From Victivallaceae bacterium (GTDB taxonomy: Bacteria; Verrucomicrobiota; Lentisphaeria; Victivallales; Victivallaceae): 64,000 nucleotides of DNA. Location: positions 108,771 through 172,770 of the forward strand of contig JAKSOF010000001.1 of NCBI GenBank assembly GCA_024405735.1, read 5' to 3'. Both the position numbers and the translations under genes were made by a program. The notes under the pieces were generated by a model. That model saw only the letters and a list, made by a program, of their open reading frames with translations. It did no database searches and was not told the DNA's origin. Shown in pieces: positions 17,819 to 24,921 of this stretch; the first letter of the stretch is position 1; each line of letters starts with the position of its first letter.

Positions 17819-19261
17819 TTATATGTTTTCGGGATCCGGCGGCGGCAGAACTTTTTCCAATGCGGAAAAATCATGACGCTGATAGGCGGCACGAAGAATT
17901 TTGACGTGAATACATTCGGCATCGGAGATCTCACAGCGGCCGTCGGGGCGGACGTTGCCGCAGGGACCGTTGGCAAGATGTTTGGGGCAACGGTAGGGAC
18001 AAGTGAAATTCGTCTGCGGCAAAACGCACTGATCGCATCCCGGACATCCGGTCAGCAACAATTTCAACAAACGGAATTGTTGCGCCGGTTTCCGGTCGGC
18101 ATTGGCAAAAAGCGACTTCCGCAAGGTGTACTTGACCTGATCCCAGCGGGATATTTTTTCAATTTTTTCTTCGTTGCAGACGGGGGGTGCATCCAACGGG
18201 TAATCACGCTTCAAAGAGCGGTCAAAAAGGTAAAAATCATTGGCGGATGGCGTTATTTCCGCACTCGCCATATAAGCGTTGTATTCCTCCAGCCAGACGT
18301 CAAAGGAGGTGAATTCCTTTAATGCCGCTTCGATGCGGCCGATGATAAAATGCGCTTTCGCGGGCGAATCGATCCCGGCGATTTGGATCCCCCTCGCCCC
18401 GAGCAGACGGCATCCCGCCGCCTGCAATTCGATGCGTCTGAATTGCGCCGATTCAAACTGACTGCGGGAATAACGCAATTCACGCTCCAGTATACGCGCA
18501 AAACCGGGAGAGATCCGGATCCCCGGACGCTTGCCGGAAACAATTTCTTCGACGGTGCCGGGAGAAAGCAGAAACAACCGGGTCAATACCGGATAATAGC
18601 ATTCGCGCGTATTGAGGAACCAATGCAATGATTGCAGTTTCAGCATATCCCATCCGGCTTGAGTCACCGCGAATTGAGCCCCCTGCCCGAATTTTTTCAA
18701 CAGCGAAAAATATTCTCCAAAAAGCGAATAAAATCCGTATTGATAAGGGTTTACCACGGCTCCGGCGAAATTTTCCGGATGCTTCTTGACAATTTTTTCC
18801 GTTGCCGGAATGCTGTCGTAAAAATGGCGCTTCCGGCATTCGCGCACCGTGGATCCGAATTCCGCATCGCCGATCACGGGGATCAAATTCCGTAAATGAT
18901 TGGCATTGGCGAAATTCAATAAATCGTCGAATTCCGCTTCGGTCGTGTCGGCGCCGGAAAGGTAAATCACGTGACGGTTCCGCCGCTCTTCCGGGAGTTT
19001 GGCGGCAAATTCCACCGCGCGCAAACTCCGTCCCTGTGACGGATCGAGGATCGCCAGCGCCGCGTTGACATCGTTTCCGCTGTTTACGACAGTTTCTTCC
19101 AGTTCAAGAAGTTTTTCTGCGGCAGATTTCGGGTCGACGGTATCTTCCGGCACCTGGGTTTCCACCAGAATGGTGAATTTCCCGTTTTCCAGTTGACGGC
19201 GGAAAACATTTTCGCTTTCGCCGGTAAAATTCATCTGCATTTGAAAATCAAGATTCGGCAT
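17819..19261 (-). CDS. methylenetetrahydrofolate reductase, MetF-like domain fused to a MetV-type zinc/cysteine domain
   Basis: The 480-aa protein would reduce 5,10-methylene-THF to 5-methyl-THF. Residues about 12-320 read as a divergent MTHFR TIM barrel (ILVETQVPEDTV at the position of the family's EFFPP, VIYLSGADTTEAEF, AGAVVNPY, QFAVTQAGWD, GPG-like PGIRISPGF). Residues about 395-465 are the cysteine-rich MTHFR C-terminal domain known from MetV: GCPGCDQCVLPQTNFTCPYRCP followed by KHLANGPCG and GRCEI. In acetogens these are separate MetF and MetV subunits; here they are one chain. It overlaps the upstream YbhN-like gene by 14 bp and ends in a strong terminator. Reductant and partner proteins cannot be inferred. 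Confidence 0.8.
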   Translation of the reverse strand: MPNLDFQMQMNFTGESENVFRRQLENGKFTILVETQVPEDTVDPKSAAEKLLELEETVVNSGNDVNAALAILDPSQGRSLRAVEFAAKLPEERRNRHVIYLSGADTTEAEFDDLLNFANANHLRNLIPVIGDAEFGSTVRECRKRHFYDSIPATEKIVKKHPENFAGAVVNPYQYGFYSLFGEYFSLLKKFGQGAQFAVTQAGWDMLKLQSLHWFLNTRECYYPVLTRLFLLSPGTVEEIVSGKRPGIRISPGFARILERELRYSRSQFESAQFRRIELQAAGCRLLGARGIQIAGIDSPAKAHFIIGRIEAALKEFTSFDVWLEEYNAYMASAEITPSANDFYLFDRSLKRDYPLDAPPVCNEEKIEKISRWDQVKYTLRKSLFANADRKPAQQFRLLKLLLTGCPGCDQCVLPQTNFTCPYRCPKHLANGPCGNVRPDGRCEISDAECIHVKILRAAYQRHDFSALEKVLPPPDPENI

Positions 19262-20300
19262 TTTTCACTGCTTCCTGTTTGCGCCCGGAGTCGAAGACAA
19301 AGAAAACGCCGCCGAGCAAATTGAAAAACAAGAGGATCATTGTATAAATCAGCATCGCACAGGTCCCCCGGTCGGCAGGGATACCCGATGCCGTCAAAAT
19401 CATCACGGTCACGAGATCACGCCCCCCTACCCCGGCAGGCAGAAACGGCAGAAGTCCGACGATGTTGCCGATCGTCAACGCGACGATGACGGCAAACACC
19501 GAATAGCGGACCCCCATTCCCGCAAAGAGAAAAAAAAGCGGGATCACCGTCATAATGTGAACGAGAAAGATGCCGATCAAAACCAGGAGCGACAAATCTT
19601 TCCAATGACGTGCGTAAACGTCGGTCGCCGCCGTCATCCGGAAAAGGAGACCGTGCGAGATACGGTCGGCGGTTTGCATCCATTTGTCGAGGAAACCGAC
19701 CTTGCGGATCGCTTGATGAAAAAAGATGATGCAACTGGCACCCAGTCCGGCAAGGCAAAGCAATGCGAATGCCGCGATCAGCGCCGGGTTCAACGAATGG
19801 TGGACGCCGGGGACTTCGACTTGCATTAAAAGCGGCACGGCAAAAGGCAGTAACGCCAGCGTCAGCAGAAAAAGCGAGATCATCCCGACGATCCGGTCCA
19901 TCAGGATCGTAAATGCGCCTTCCGCTTTTGCCCCCGTTTTGGTGCGTTTGGAAAAGACTCCCATTTTGACGACGTCGCCGCCGATGGCTCCCCCCGGGAT
20001 CACCAATGAGAAAAAATACCCCTGAAAAGTCAAACTGTAAGCCTCTGCACCCGGCAGTTCCACGCCGAGGATCGAAGTGAGTTTTTTCCATCTCCAGCCG
20101 ACGACGAGCATATGAAAGCAATAGGCGATCCCGGCGGGGATCAGCCAAAACAAAGAAAACCCCGTCAAAGAAGTTTTCAACGCTTGCGGATTGCGCAGCA
20201 AGAGAAACCAGACGGCGGCGGAAGCGATGGCAAATTTAAGCAAAAATCCGAAAATTTTGCGCGCTTTGCTCCAGAAAGATGATTTCGACGTGCCGTTCAT
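19248..20300 (-). CDS. YbhN/UPF0104 family (lysylphosphatidylglycerol synthase TM-like) membrane protein
   Basis: The protein is about 350 aa with eight or nine hydrophobic segments. Family features are NPQALKTSLTGFSLFWL, HMLVVGWRWKKLTSILG, the FFSLVIPGGAIGGDVVKMGVFSK motif (family SxFxPGxxGGDxxRxxxL) and LPFLPAGVGGRDLV near the C-terminus (family G.GvrE). The family includes flippase domains of MprF and suspected polyisoprenyl or lipid transporters; the substrate here is unknown. An ATG at 20321 is in frame, but it coincides with the expected transcript start of the promoter at 20327-20355, so 20300 is preferred. It is co-transcribed with the MTHFR fusion gene. Confidence 0.82.
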   Translation of the reverse strand: MNGTSKSSFWSKARKIFGFLLKFAIASAAVWFLLLRNPQALKTSLTGFSLFWLIPAGIAYCFHMLVVGWRWKKLTSILGVELPGAEAYSLTFQGYFFSLVIPGGAIGGDVVKMGVFSKRTKTGAKAEGAFTILMDRIVGMISLFLLTLALLPFAVPLLMQVEVPGVHHSLNPALIAAFALLCLAGLGASCIIFFHQAIRKVGFLDKWMQTADRISHGLLFRMTAATDVYARHWKDLSLLVLIGIFLVHIMTVIPLFFLFAGMGVRYSVFAVIVALTIGNIVGLLPFLPAGVGGRDLVTVMILTASGIPADRGTCAMLIYTMILLFFNLLGGVFFVFDSGRKQEAVKNAES

Positions 20301-20326
20301 AAAAAAATCCCGTGATAACATAATTT

Positions 20327-20355
20327 AATATAGCACGGGATTCCGGCTTTTCCAA
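20327..20355 (-). promoter_or_regulatory. promoter of the ybhN-like / MTHFR operon
   Basis: Minus strand: TTGGAA (20350-20355), 17-bp spacer, TATATT (20327-20332). The -10 is framed by 9-bp inverted arms AATCCCGTG (20307-20315) and CACGGGATT (20334-20342), a possible operator or hairpin. Confidence 0.65.
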
Positions 20356-20358
20356 TGC

Positions 20359-20387
20359 TTGAAGAAAGCTTTTAAACAATGTATATT
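20359..20387 (+). promoter_or_regulatory. rhomboid-queA-pfkB operon promoter
   Basis: TTGAAG (20359-20364), 17-bp spacer, TATATT (20382-20387). Its -35 lies 3 bp from that of the divergent ybhN-like promoter, so the two polymerases must compete. Confidence 0.65.
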
Positions 20388-20428
20388 ATATAAAGGTATT
20401 TGTATTCTTTTTGACAGGAGGTTTTACG

Positions 20429-21247
20429 ATGGGTCTCTTTGACCGTGATTATATGCGCCCGGGGTATCGGAATGAAATTTTTTCCACCCGTCCGGTATGG
20501 GTGCTGATCTTCATCAACGTCATCATCGAAATAATGGGCGCGCCGGTGAACTGGGGGCTTTTCAGCATCCCGCAGTACTTCCGTCCTTACCAGTTGCTGA
20601 CGGCGGGATTCGTTCACGCCGATTTCGGGCATATTTTTTTCAATATGTACGGACTTTACCTTTTCGGCTCGATCGTTGCCCGCAGAATGCCGGAAGTACG
20701 TTTTTATCTGCTTTATTTTGCCGGGGTGCTTGCCGGAAACGTACTGTACCTCGCCGTCAATTTCGGGCGGATGGGGTGTCTTGTCGGAGCGTCCGGCGCC
20801 GTTTGCGCGATGATGATGGCGGCGGCGATGCTGGAGCCGGAACGCCGTTTCGTGATGATTTTCGCCCCGATGTCGCCGATGAAAATGTCGACGCTGGTCA
20901 TCTGCTACGCCGCATTGGAAATGTTTCTGGAAATTTTCAGCGCGCGCGGTTCGATCGCCCATTTGGCGCATCTCGGCGGATTCCTCGGCGGCTATCTTTA
21001 CCTCAAGATCCTTTTTGGCGGAGCTTTGGCGTGGGATCCGTTCCGCCGCGATCCGGGCAAAACGGTGAATTTTTCCGGTTTCAAAGAGCCCCCTCCCCCG
21101 CCCCGCGGCGGCGGCAACACACGGGTCTCTCCGGCGGAACTGGATGCTTTGCTTGACAAGATTTCACGCGACGGCATCAACAGTCTTACGCCCGAAGAAT
21201 ACAACCGTCTGCGTCAGGCGCGAGAGGAAATGCGAGGGGAGAAATAG
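20429..21247 (+). CDS. rhomboid-family intramembrane serine protease
   Basis: The protein is 272 aa from the ATG at 20429, chosen because a perfect AGGAGG lies 7 bp upstream. It has six hydrophobic segments with rhomboid landmarks: H63-x4-H68-x3-N72 (FVHADFGHIFFNMYGL), catalytic S122 in GASGA and catalytic H181 in HLAHLGG. It would cleave membrane proteins within the bilayer; the substrate is unknown. The proline-rich linker (EPPPPPRGGG) and the C-terminal LDALLDKISRDGINSLTPEEYNRLRQA helix resemble the cytosolic tail common in Bacteroidota and PVC rhomboids. It precedes queA by 7 bp. Confidence 0.92.
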   Translation: MGLFDRDYMRPGYRNEIFSTRPVWVLIFINVIIEIMGAPVNWGLFSIPQYFRPYQLLTAGFVHADFGHIFFNMYGLYLFGSIVARRMPEVRFYLLYFAGVLAGNVLYLAVNFGRMGCLVGASGAVCAMMMAAAMLEPERRFVMIFAPMSPMKMSTLVICYAALEMFLEIFSARGSIAHLAHLGGFLGGYLYLKILFGGALAWDPFRRDPGKTVNFSGFKEPPPPPRGGGNTRVSPAELDALLDKISRDGINSLTPEEYNRLRQAREEMRGEK

Positions 21248-21254
21248 CGGAAAA

Positions 21255-22325
21255 ATGCTTTCGACCGGTTTATTCGATTACGATTTGCCCGACGAACTCA
21301 TCGCCCGTTTTCCGGCGGAAAGACGCGACGGCTCGCGGATGATGGTTCTTGACCGCAAAAGCGGCGAAAGCGTCATCCTCCCCTTCCCCGCAATCAAAGA
21401 ATTTCTTTCTCCCGGCGACGCGCTCATCTGCAACAACACCCGCGTGCTTGCGGGAAGAATGTACGGCAGAAAGCAACTTCCCGACGGGACGCATGGCGCG
21501 CACTTTGAATTGCTTTTGCTCGCCGCCGACGACAAGACGCCGGGCGTATGGCAGGTGATGCTCAAACCGGGCAAGCGCGCCCTCCCCGGAGTGCGCGTCA
21601 CGTTGGCTTCCGTTGACGGCACATTGAATGAATTCGGTGATTTTTTCACCGTCCTCGGCAAAAACGACGACGACACATATCAAATCCAATTCAACGTCAC
21701 CGACGTCGACTTGCTGCAGGCGCGTTACGGGCAAATACCGTTACCGCCTTACTTGCGCCGCGAAGCGCAGACTTCCGATGCCGAACGCTATCAGACTGTT
21801 TACGCACGTTGTCCCGGAGCCGTCGCCGCTCCGACGGCGGGGTTGCATTTCACATCCGCTATCCTCGATGAATTGCGGCAAAAAGGAGTCAACGTCGCGG
21901 AACTCACGCTTCACGTCGGCGCCGGGACATTTCTCCCTGTTTCGGTCGAAGACGCGACGAAACACCACATGCACACCGAGAATTTCTCCCTGCCCGAAAC
22001 AACGGCGGCGCTCGTCAATGCGACGCATCAAAATCATCATAAAGTCCTCGCCGTCGGCACGACGACGGTGCGCGTTTTGGAAACTTGCGCCGCAGCCGAC
22101 GGTACCGTTACCGCCAAAACGGGCTCGACTCAGATTTTTCTCTATCCGCCTTATCAGCCCCGCGCGATCGATCTACTGCTCACCAATTTCCATTTGCCCA
22201 AAAGCACGTTGCTGATGCTGGTCAGTTGTTTCTGCCCCCGGGAAATGGTTCTTGCCGCCTACGAAAAGGCAAAAATGGAAAAGATGCGTTTTTACAGTTA
22301 CGGCGATTGCATGCTGTTAAAGTGA
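21255..22325 (+). CDS. queA: S-adenosylmethionine:tRNA ribosyltransferase-isomerase
   Basis: It transfers the ribosyl part of SAM to preQ1-tRNA to make epoxyqueuosine. The protein is 356 aa from the ATG at 21255 (7 bp after the rhomboid stop; the frame extends upstream but only inside the rhomboid gene). Family motifs are FDYDLPDELIARFPAERRDGSRMMVLDR, NNTRVLAGRMYG, QIPLPPYLRR, YARCPGAVAAPTAGLHFT, LTLHVGAGTFLPV, HMHTENFSL and DLLLTNFHLPKSTLLMLVSCF. The length is normal. Confidence 0.96.
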   Translation: MLSTGLFDYDLPDELIARFPAERRDGSRMMVLDRKSGESVILPFPAIKEFLSPGDALICNNTRVLAGRMYGRKQLPDGTHGAHFELLLLAADDKTPGVWQVMLKPGKRALPGVRVTLASVDGTLNEFGDFFTVLGKNDDDTYQIQFNVTDVDLLQARYGQIPLPPYLRREAQTSDAERYQTVYARCPGAVAAPTAGLHFTSAILDELRQKGVNVAELTLHVGAGTFLPVSVEDATKHHMHTENFSLPETTAALVNATHQNHHKVLAVGTTTVRVLETCAAADGTVTAKTGSTQIFLYPPYQPRAIDLLLTNFHLPKSTLLMLVSCFCPREMVLAAYEKAKMEKMRFYSYGDCMLLK

Positions 22326-22333
22326 GGATAAAA

Positions 22334-23254
22334 ATGATCGCAGTTTTTGGCGCCAATCCGGCGTGGCAGAAAACCGTTTATTATGAGAAATTCACTCCGG
22401 GCGAAGTCAACCGCGCGATCAAAATGGACGCTTTCGCTTCAGGGAAAGGGGTGAATTTCTGCCGTGCGCTTCATTGCGCGCAATTGGGAGAAGCGCATCT
22501 TTTTCAGTTTGCGGACGGGGACAACGGAAAAAAACATCAAAATTTCCTTGACCGGGAAAAAATCCGGCATACTTCCATTGCGACGGGCTTTGAAACGCGG
22601 ATCTGCTCGACCTGCATCGACCTTGCGACCGGAAGCGCGACGGAATTGATCGAGCCCTCGTTTCCGGCTGACGAAACGGCGTGCGCCGCGATGGTTTCCG
22701 CGTGGGCAAGCGCCCTGCCCGATTGTCAGGGGTGCGCGATCACGGGAAGTCTGCCGGACAAAACAAACCCCGCGCTTTACGGCAAAATCATCCGCGAAGC
22801 ACTGATGCGTCGTCTGCCGTTGCTCATCGATGCCGTTTCGGGGATCGGCGCGGCGTTGAAAACTTCCGACCGCTTCATTTTAAAAATCAACGCTTCCGAG
22901 TTGAAAAAACTGATGCGGCAGGATGAAACGGTTTCCGCCTTGAGATCCGCCGCCGCAAAATGGTCCAATGCCGTGTTGGCGATCACCGACGGAAGCAACA
23001 ACGCGTTGCTTGCCGCCGACGGCAAATCCTACACTTATTCTCTGCCGGAAATCAAGGTCGTCAATCCCATCGGCTCGGGAGATACTGCATCCGCCGTACT
23101 GCTGGGCAATCTGCTTTCCGGAATGGATGCTCCGTCCGCATTCGCCCGGGCACTTGCCGCCGCAAGCGCGAACTGCCTTGATCCGACGCCGGGACATTTT
23201 GATCCCGCCGTCGCCGAAAAGCTGTTGCCGGAAGCGGAACTTTTTACGCCGTAA
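22334..23254 (+). CDS. PfkB-family sugar-phosphate kinase (1-phosphofructokinase / tagatose-6-phosphate kinase type)
   Basis: The protein is 306 aa, starting at the ATG at 22334 behind GAGGATAAA. It has the ribokinase fold with an N-terminal NPAWQKTVYYEKFTPGEVNRA (the TxNPAxD position of FruK/LacC), ASGKGVNFCRAL, DGDNGKK, LKINASELKKL, and the ATP/anion-hole motif NPIGSGDTASA with the catalytic aspartate. FruK, LacC and PfkB cannot be separated by eye. It probably feeds hexose phosphates into glycolysis. Its stop codon abuts the stop of the convergent symporter gene with no gap. Confidence 0.82.
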   Translation: MIAVFGANPAWQKTVYYEKFTPGEVNRAIKMDAFASGKGVNFCRALHCAQLGEAHLFQFADGDNGKKHQNFLDREKIRHTSIATGFETRICSTCIDLATGSATELIEPSFPADETACAAMVSAWASALPDCQGCAITGSLPDKTNPALYGKIIREALMRRLPLLIDAVSGIGAALKTSDRFILKINASELKKLMRQDETVSALRSAAAKWSNAVLAITDGSNNALLAADGKSYTYSLPEIKVVNPIGSGDTASAVLLGNLLSGMDAPSAFARALAAASANCLDPTPGHFDPAVAEKLLPEAELFTP

Positions 23255-24658
23255 TCAATCCTTGATCGACACGCCTTTGTCGTTGATCTCCCGACAACGC
23301 GGATCGACGGCGTTGATGTCGCCTTGCCAGAGGTACTTTTTCGTTTCCTCGCAGATGACGCTGTTCAAGGCAAAAAGCGCGATGATATTCGGGATCGCCA
23401 TCAAACCGTTGGCAATGTCCGAAAAATCCCAGACGACACTCAGTTCCAATACGGAACCGACAAAAACAAGGAAAAAATAGACGATCCGGTAGATGATAAA
23501 TGACTTCGCACCGCCGAGATAGACGATCGCCTGCTTCCCGTAACAGAACCATCCGATGATCGTCGTGTAACCGAAAATCACCAACGAAACGGCGAGAATG
23601 TAATTGCCGATGACGGGGATCGCGGAAAAGGCGATTTTCGGCAACTGCACCGCCGTATACGTCGAAAAATCGGCATTCATATCAAATTTCAGGATCGAAG
23701 AAACGACCGCGAGCCCGGTGAGTGCGCAGATGCAGACGGTATCCCAAAAAGTTCCGGTCGACGAGATCAAAGCCTGACGCACCGGATTGATGGTCTTCGC
23801 GCTGGCGGCGACGATCGGTGCGGAACCGAGACCGGACTCGTTGGAAAAAAGTCCGCGCGCGATCCCGTAGCGCATTGCCAGCATCAACGCTCCGCCGCAG
23901 AAACCGCCGCTGATCGCCTTGAAACCGAATGCACTTTTAACGATCAAAGTCAACGCCGGCAAGACAAACGGCGCATTGATCGCCAATACAAAGATGCATC
24001 CTGCGGTGTACAGCAACGCCATCACGGGAACCAGGAATCCGCAGACCCGGGAAATGATGCTGATCCCGCCGATAACGACGACAAAAAAGAGGATCGCTTC
24101 AACACTTCCCGTGATCCACACCGGAATGGAAAATGCTTCTTTTGAAAAAGAGGCGACCGCATTGCTCTGAACCATGCACCCGATGCCGACGGAGGCGATC
24201 ACGGTAAAAACGGCAAAGAGGACAGCGAGCCATTTGTTGTGCATCCCCTCCTGAATGGCATACATCGGTCCGCCGTGAATGATGCCATCCTTGCCGACAA
24301 ACCGGTAACGGACGGAGAGCAAAGTTTCCGCATACTTGGTGGCGATGCCGAAAACGCCGAGGAGCCAGCACCAGAAAACGGCGCCGGGACCGCCCATCAC
24401 GATGGCGGTCGAAACTCCGATGATATTGCCGGTGCCGATCGTCGCGGCGAGCGCGATGGCAAGTGCGCCGAATTGCGAGATCTCCCCTTTTCCGTCAGGG
24501 TCGCGGGCGACGCTTAATTTGATGCCGAGCGGAATATACCGTTGGATAAATTTCAGCCGGAAAGTAAAAAACAGATGCGTGCAAACGAGCAGTATCAAAA
24601 GCGGCGCACCCCAGAGAAAGGAGTCGATTTTGCCAATAACATCAGACAACATTTCCAT
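23255..24658 (-). CDS. AGCS-family alanine/glycine:sodium symporter
   Basis: The protein is about 467 aa from the ATG at 24658. It has about eleven hydrophobic segments and clear AGCS signatures: SQFGALAIALAATIGTGNIIGVSTAIVMGGPGAVFWCW, KYAETLLSVRYR, GGPMYAIQEG, GLFSNESGLGSAPI and GWFCYGKQAIVYLGG. It imports small neutral amino acids with Na+. The frame runs upstream to 24763, but that part crosses the promoter and microsatellite. No clear ribosome site precedes 24658. Expression may be affected by the AATAT repeat at its promoter. Confidence 0.9.
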   Translation of the reverse strand: MEMLSDVIGKIDSFLWGAPLLILLVCTHLFFTFRLKFIQRYIPLGIKLSVARDPDGKGEISQFGALAIALAATIGTGNIIGVSTAIVMGGPGAVFWCWLLGVFGIATKYAETLLSVRYRFVGKDGIIHGGPMYAIQEGMHNKWLAVLFAVFTVIASVGIGCMVQSNAVASFSKEAFSIPVWITGSVEAILFFVVVIGGISIISRVCGFLVPVMALLYTAGCIFVLAINAPFVLPALTLIVKSAFGFKAISGGFCGGALMLAMRYGIARGLFSNESGLGSAPIVAASAKTINPVRQALISSTGTFWDTVCICALTGLAVVSSILKFDMNADFSTYTAVQLPKIAFSAIPVIGNYILAVSLVIFGYTTIIGWFCYGKQAIVYLGGAKSFIIYRIVYFFLVFVGSVLELSVVWDFSDIANGLMAIPNIIALFALNSVICEETKKYLWQGDINAVDPRCREINDKGVSIKD

Positions 24659-24690
24659 AAGAGACACTTTCTGTAAAAGCCGACAACAAG

Positions 24691-24719
24691 AATAATATAA
24701 TATAATATAATATAATATA
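24691..24719. repeat. AATAT pentanucleotide microsatellite at the symporter promoter
   Basis: Five perfect AATAT units (24694-24718) plus partial units on both sides. The minus-strand -10 box (24714-24719) is its last unit; the rest lies in the initially transcribed region. Confidence 0.9.
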
Positions 24720-24741
24720 CCATAAACAAGGTCGTTTGCAA
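24714..24741 (-). promoter_or_regulatory. promoter of the AGCS symporter
   Basis: Minus strand: TTGCAA (24736-24741), 16-bp spacer, TATATT (24714-24719), with further overlapping TATTAT/TATATT hexamers downstream supplied by the pentanucleotide repeat. Confidence 0.65.
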
Positions 24742-24761
24742 GCACAAAAGGAAAGAAGTGC

Positions 24762-24790
24762 AAAAAGCCCCGGCTTTTACACCGGGTTTG
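24762..24790 (-). terminator. possible second terminator downstream of PFOR
   Basis: Minus strand: CCCGG, 8-nt loop, CCGGG, then GCTTTTT. The stem is short; it may back up the strong terminator at 24870-24901. Confidence 0.35.
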
Positions 24791-24869
24791 ACGGGATCTT
24801 TGAGAAAACGCAGATTCTAATCATTTCAAAATGTGTTGAAACACAAAGTCCGCGCAATCGCTACACGAC

Positions 24870-24901
24870 AAAAAAACGCCCGGTCCGCTTGGAACCGGGC
24901 G
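24870..24901 (-). terminator. intrinsic terminator of the PFOR gene
   Basis: 8-bp GC-rich stem CGCCCGGT / ACCGGGCG (24877-24884 and 24894-24901) followed on the minus strand by seven T, about 20 bp after the stop. Confidence 0.9.
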
Positions 24902-24921
24902 TCGGTGAAGAATCGGAATGA

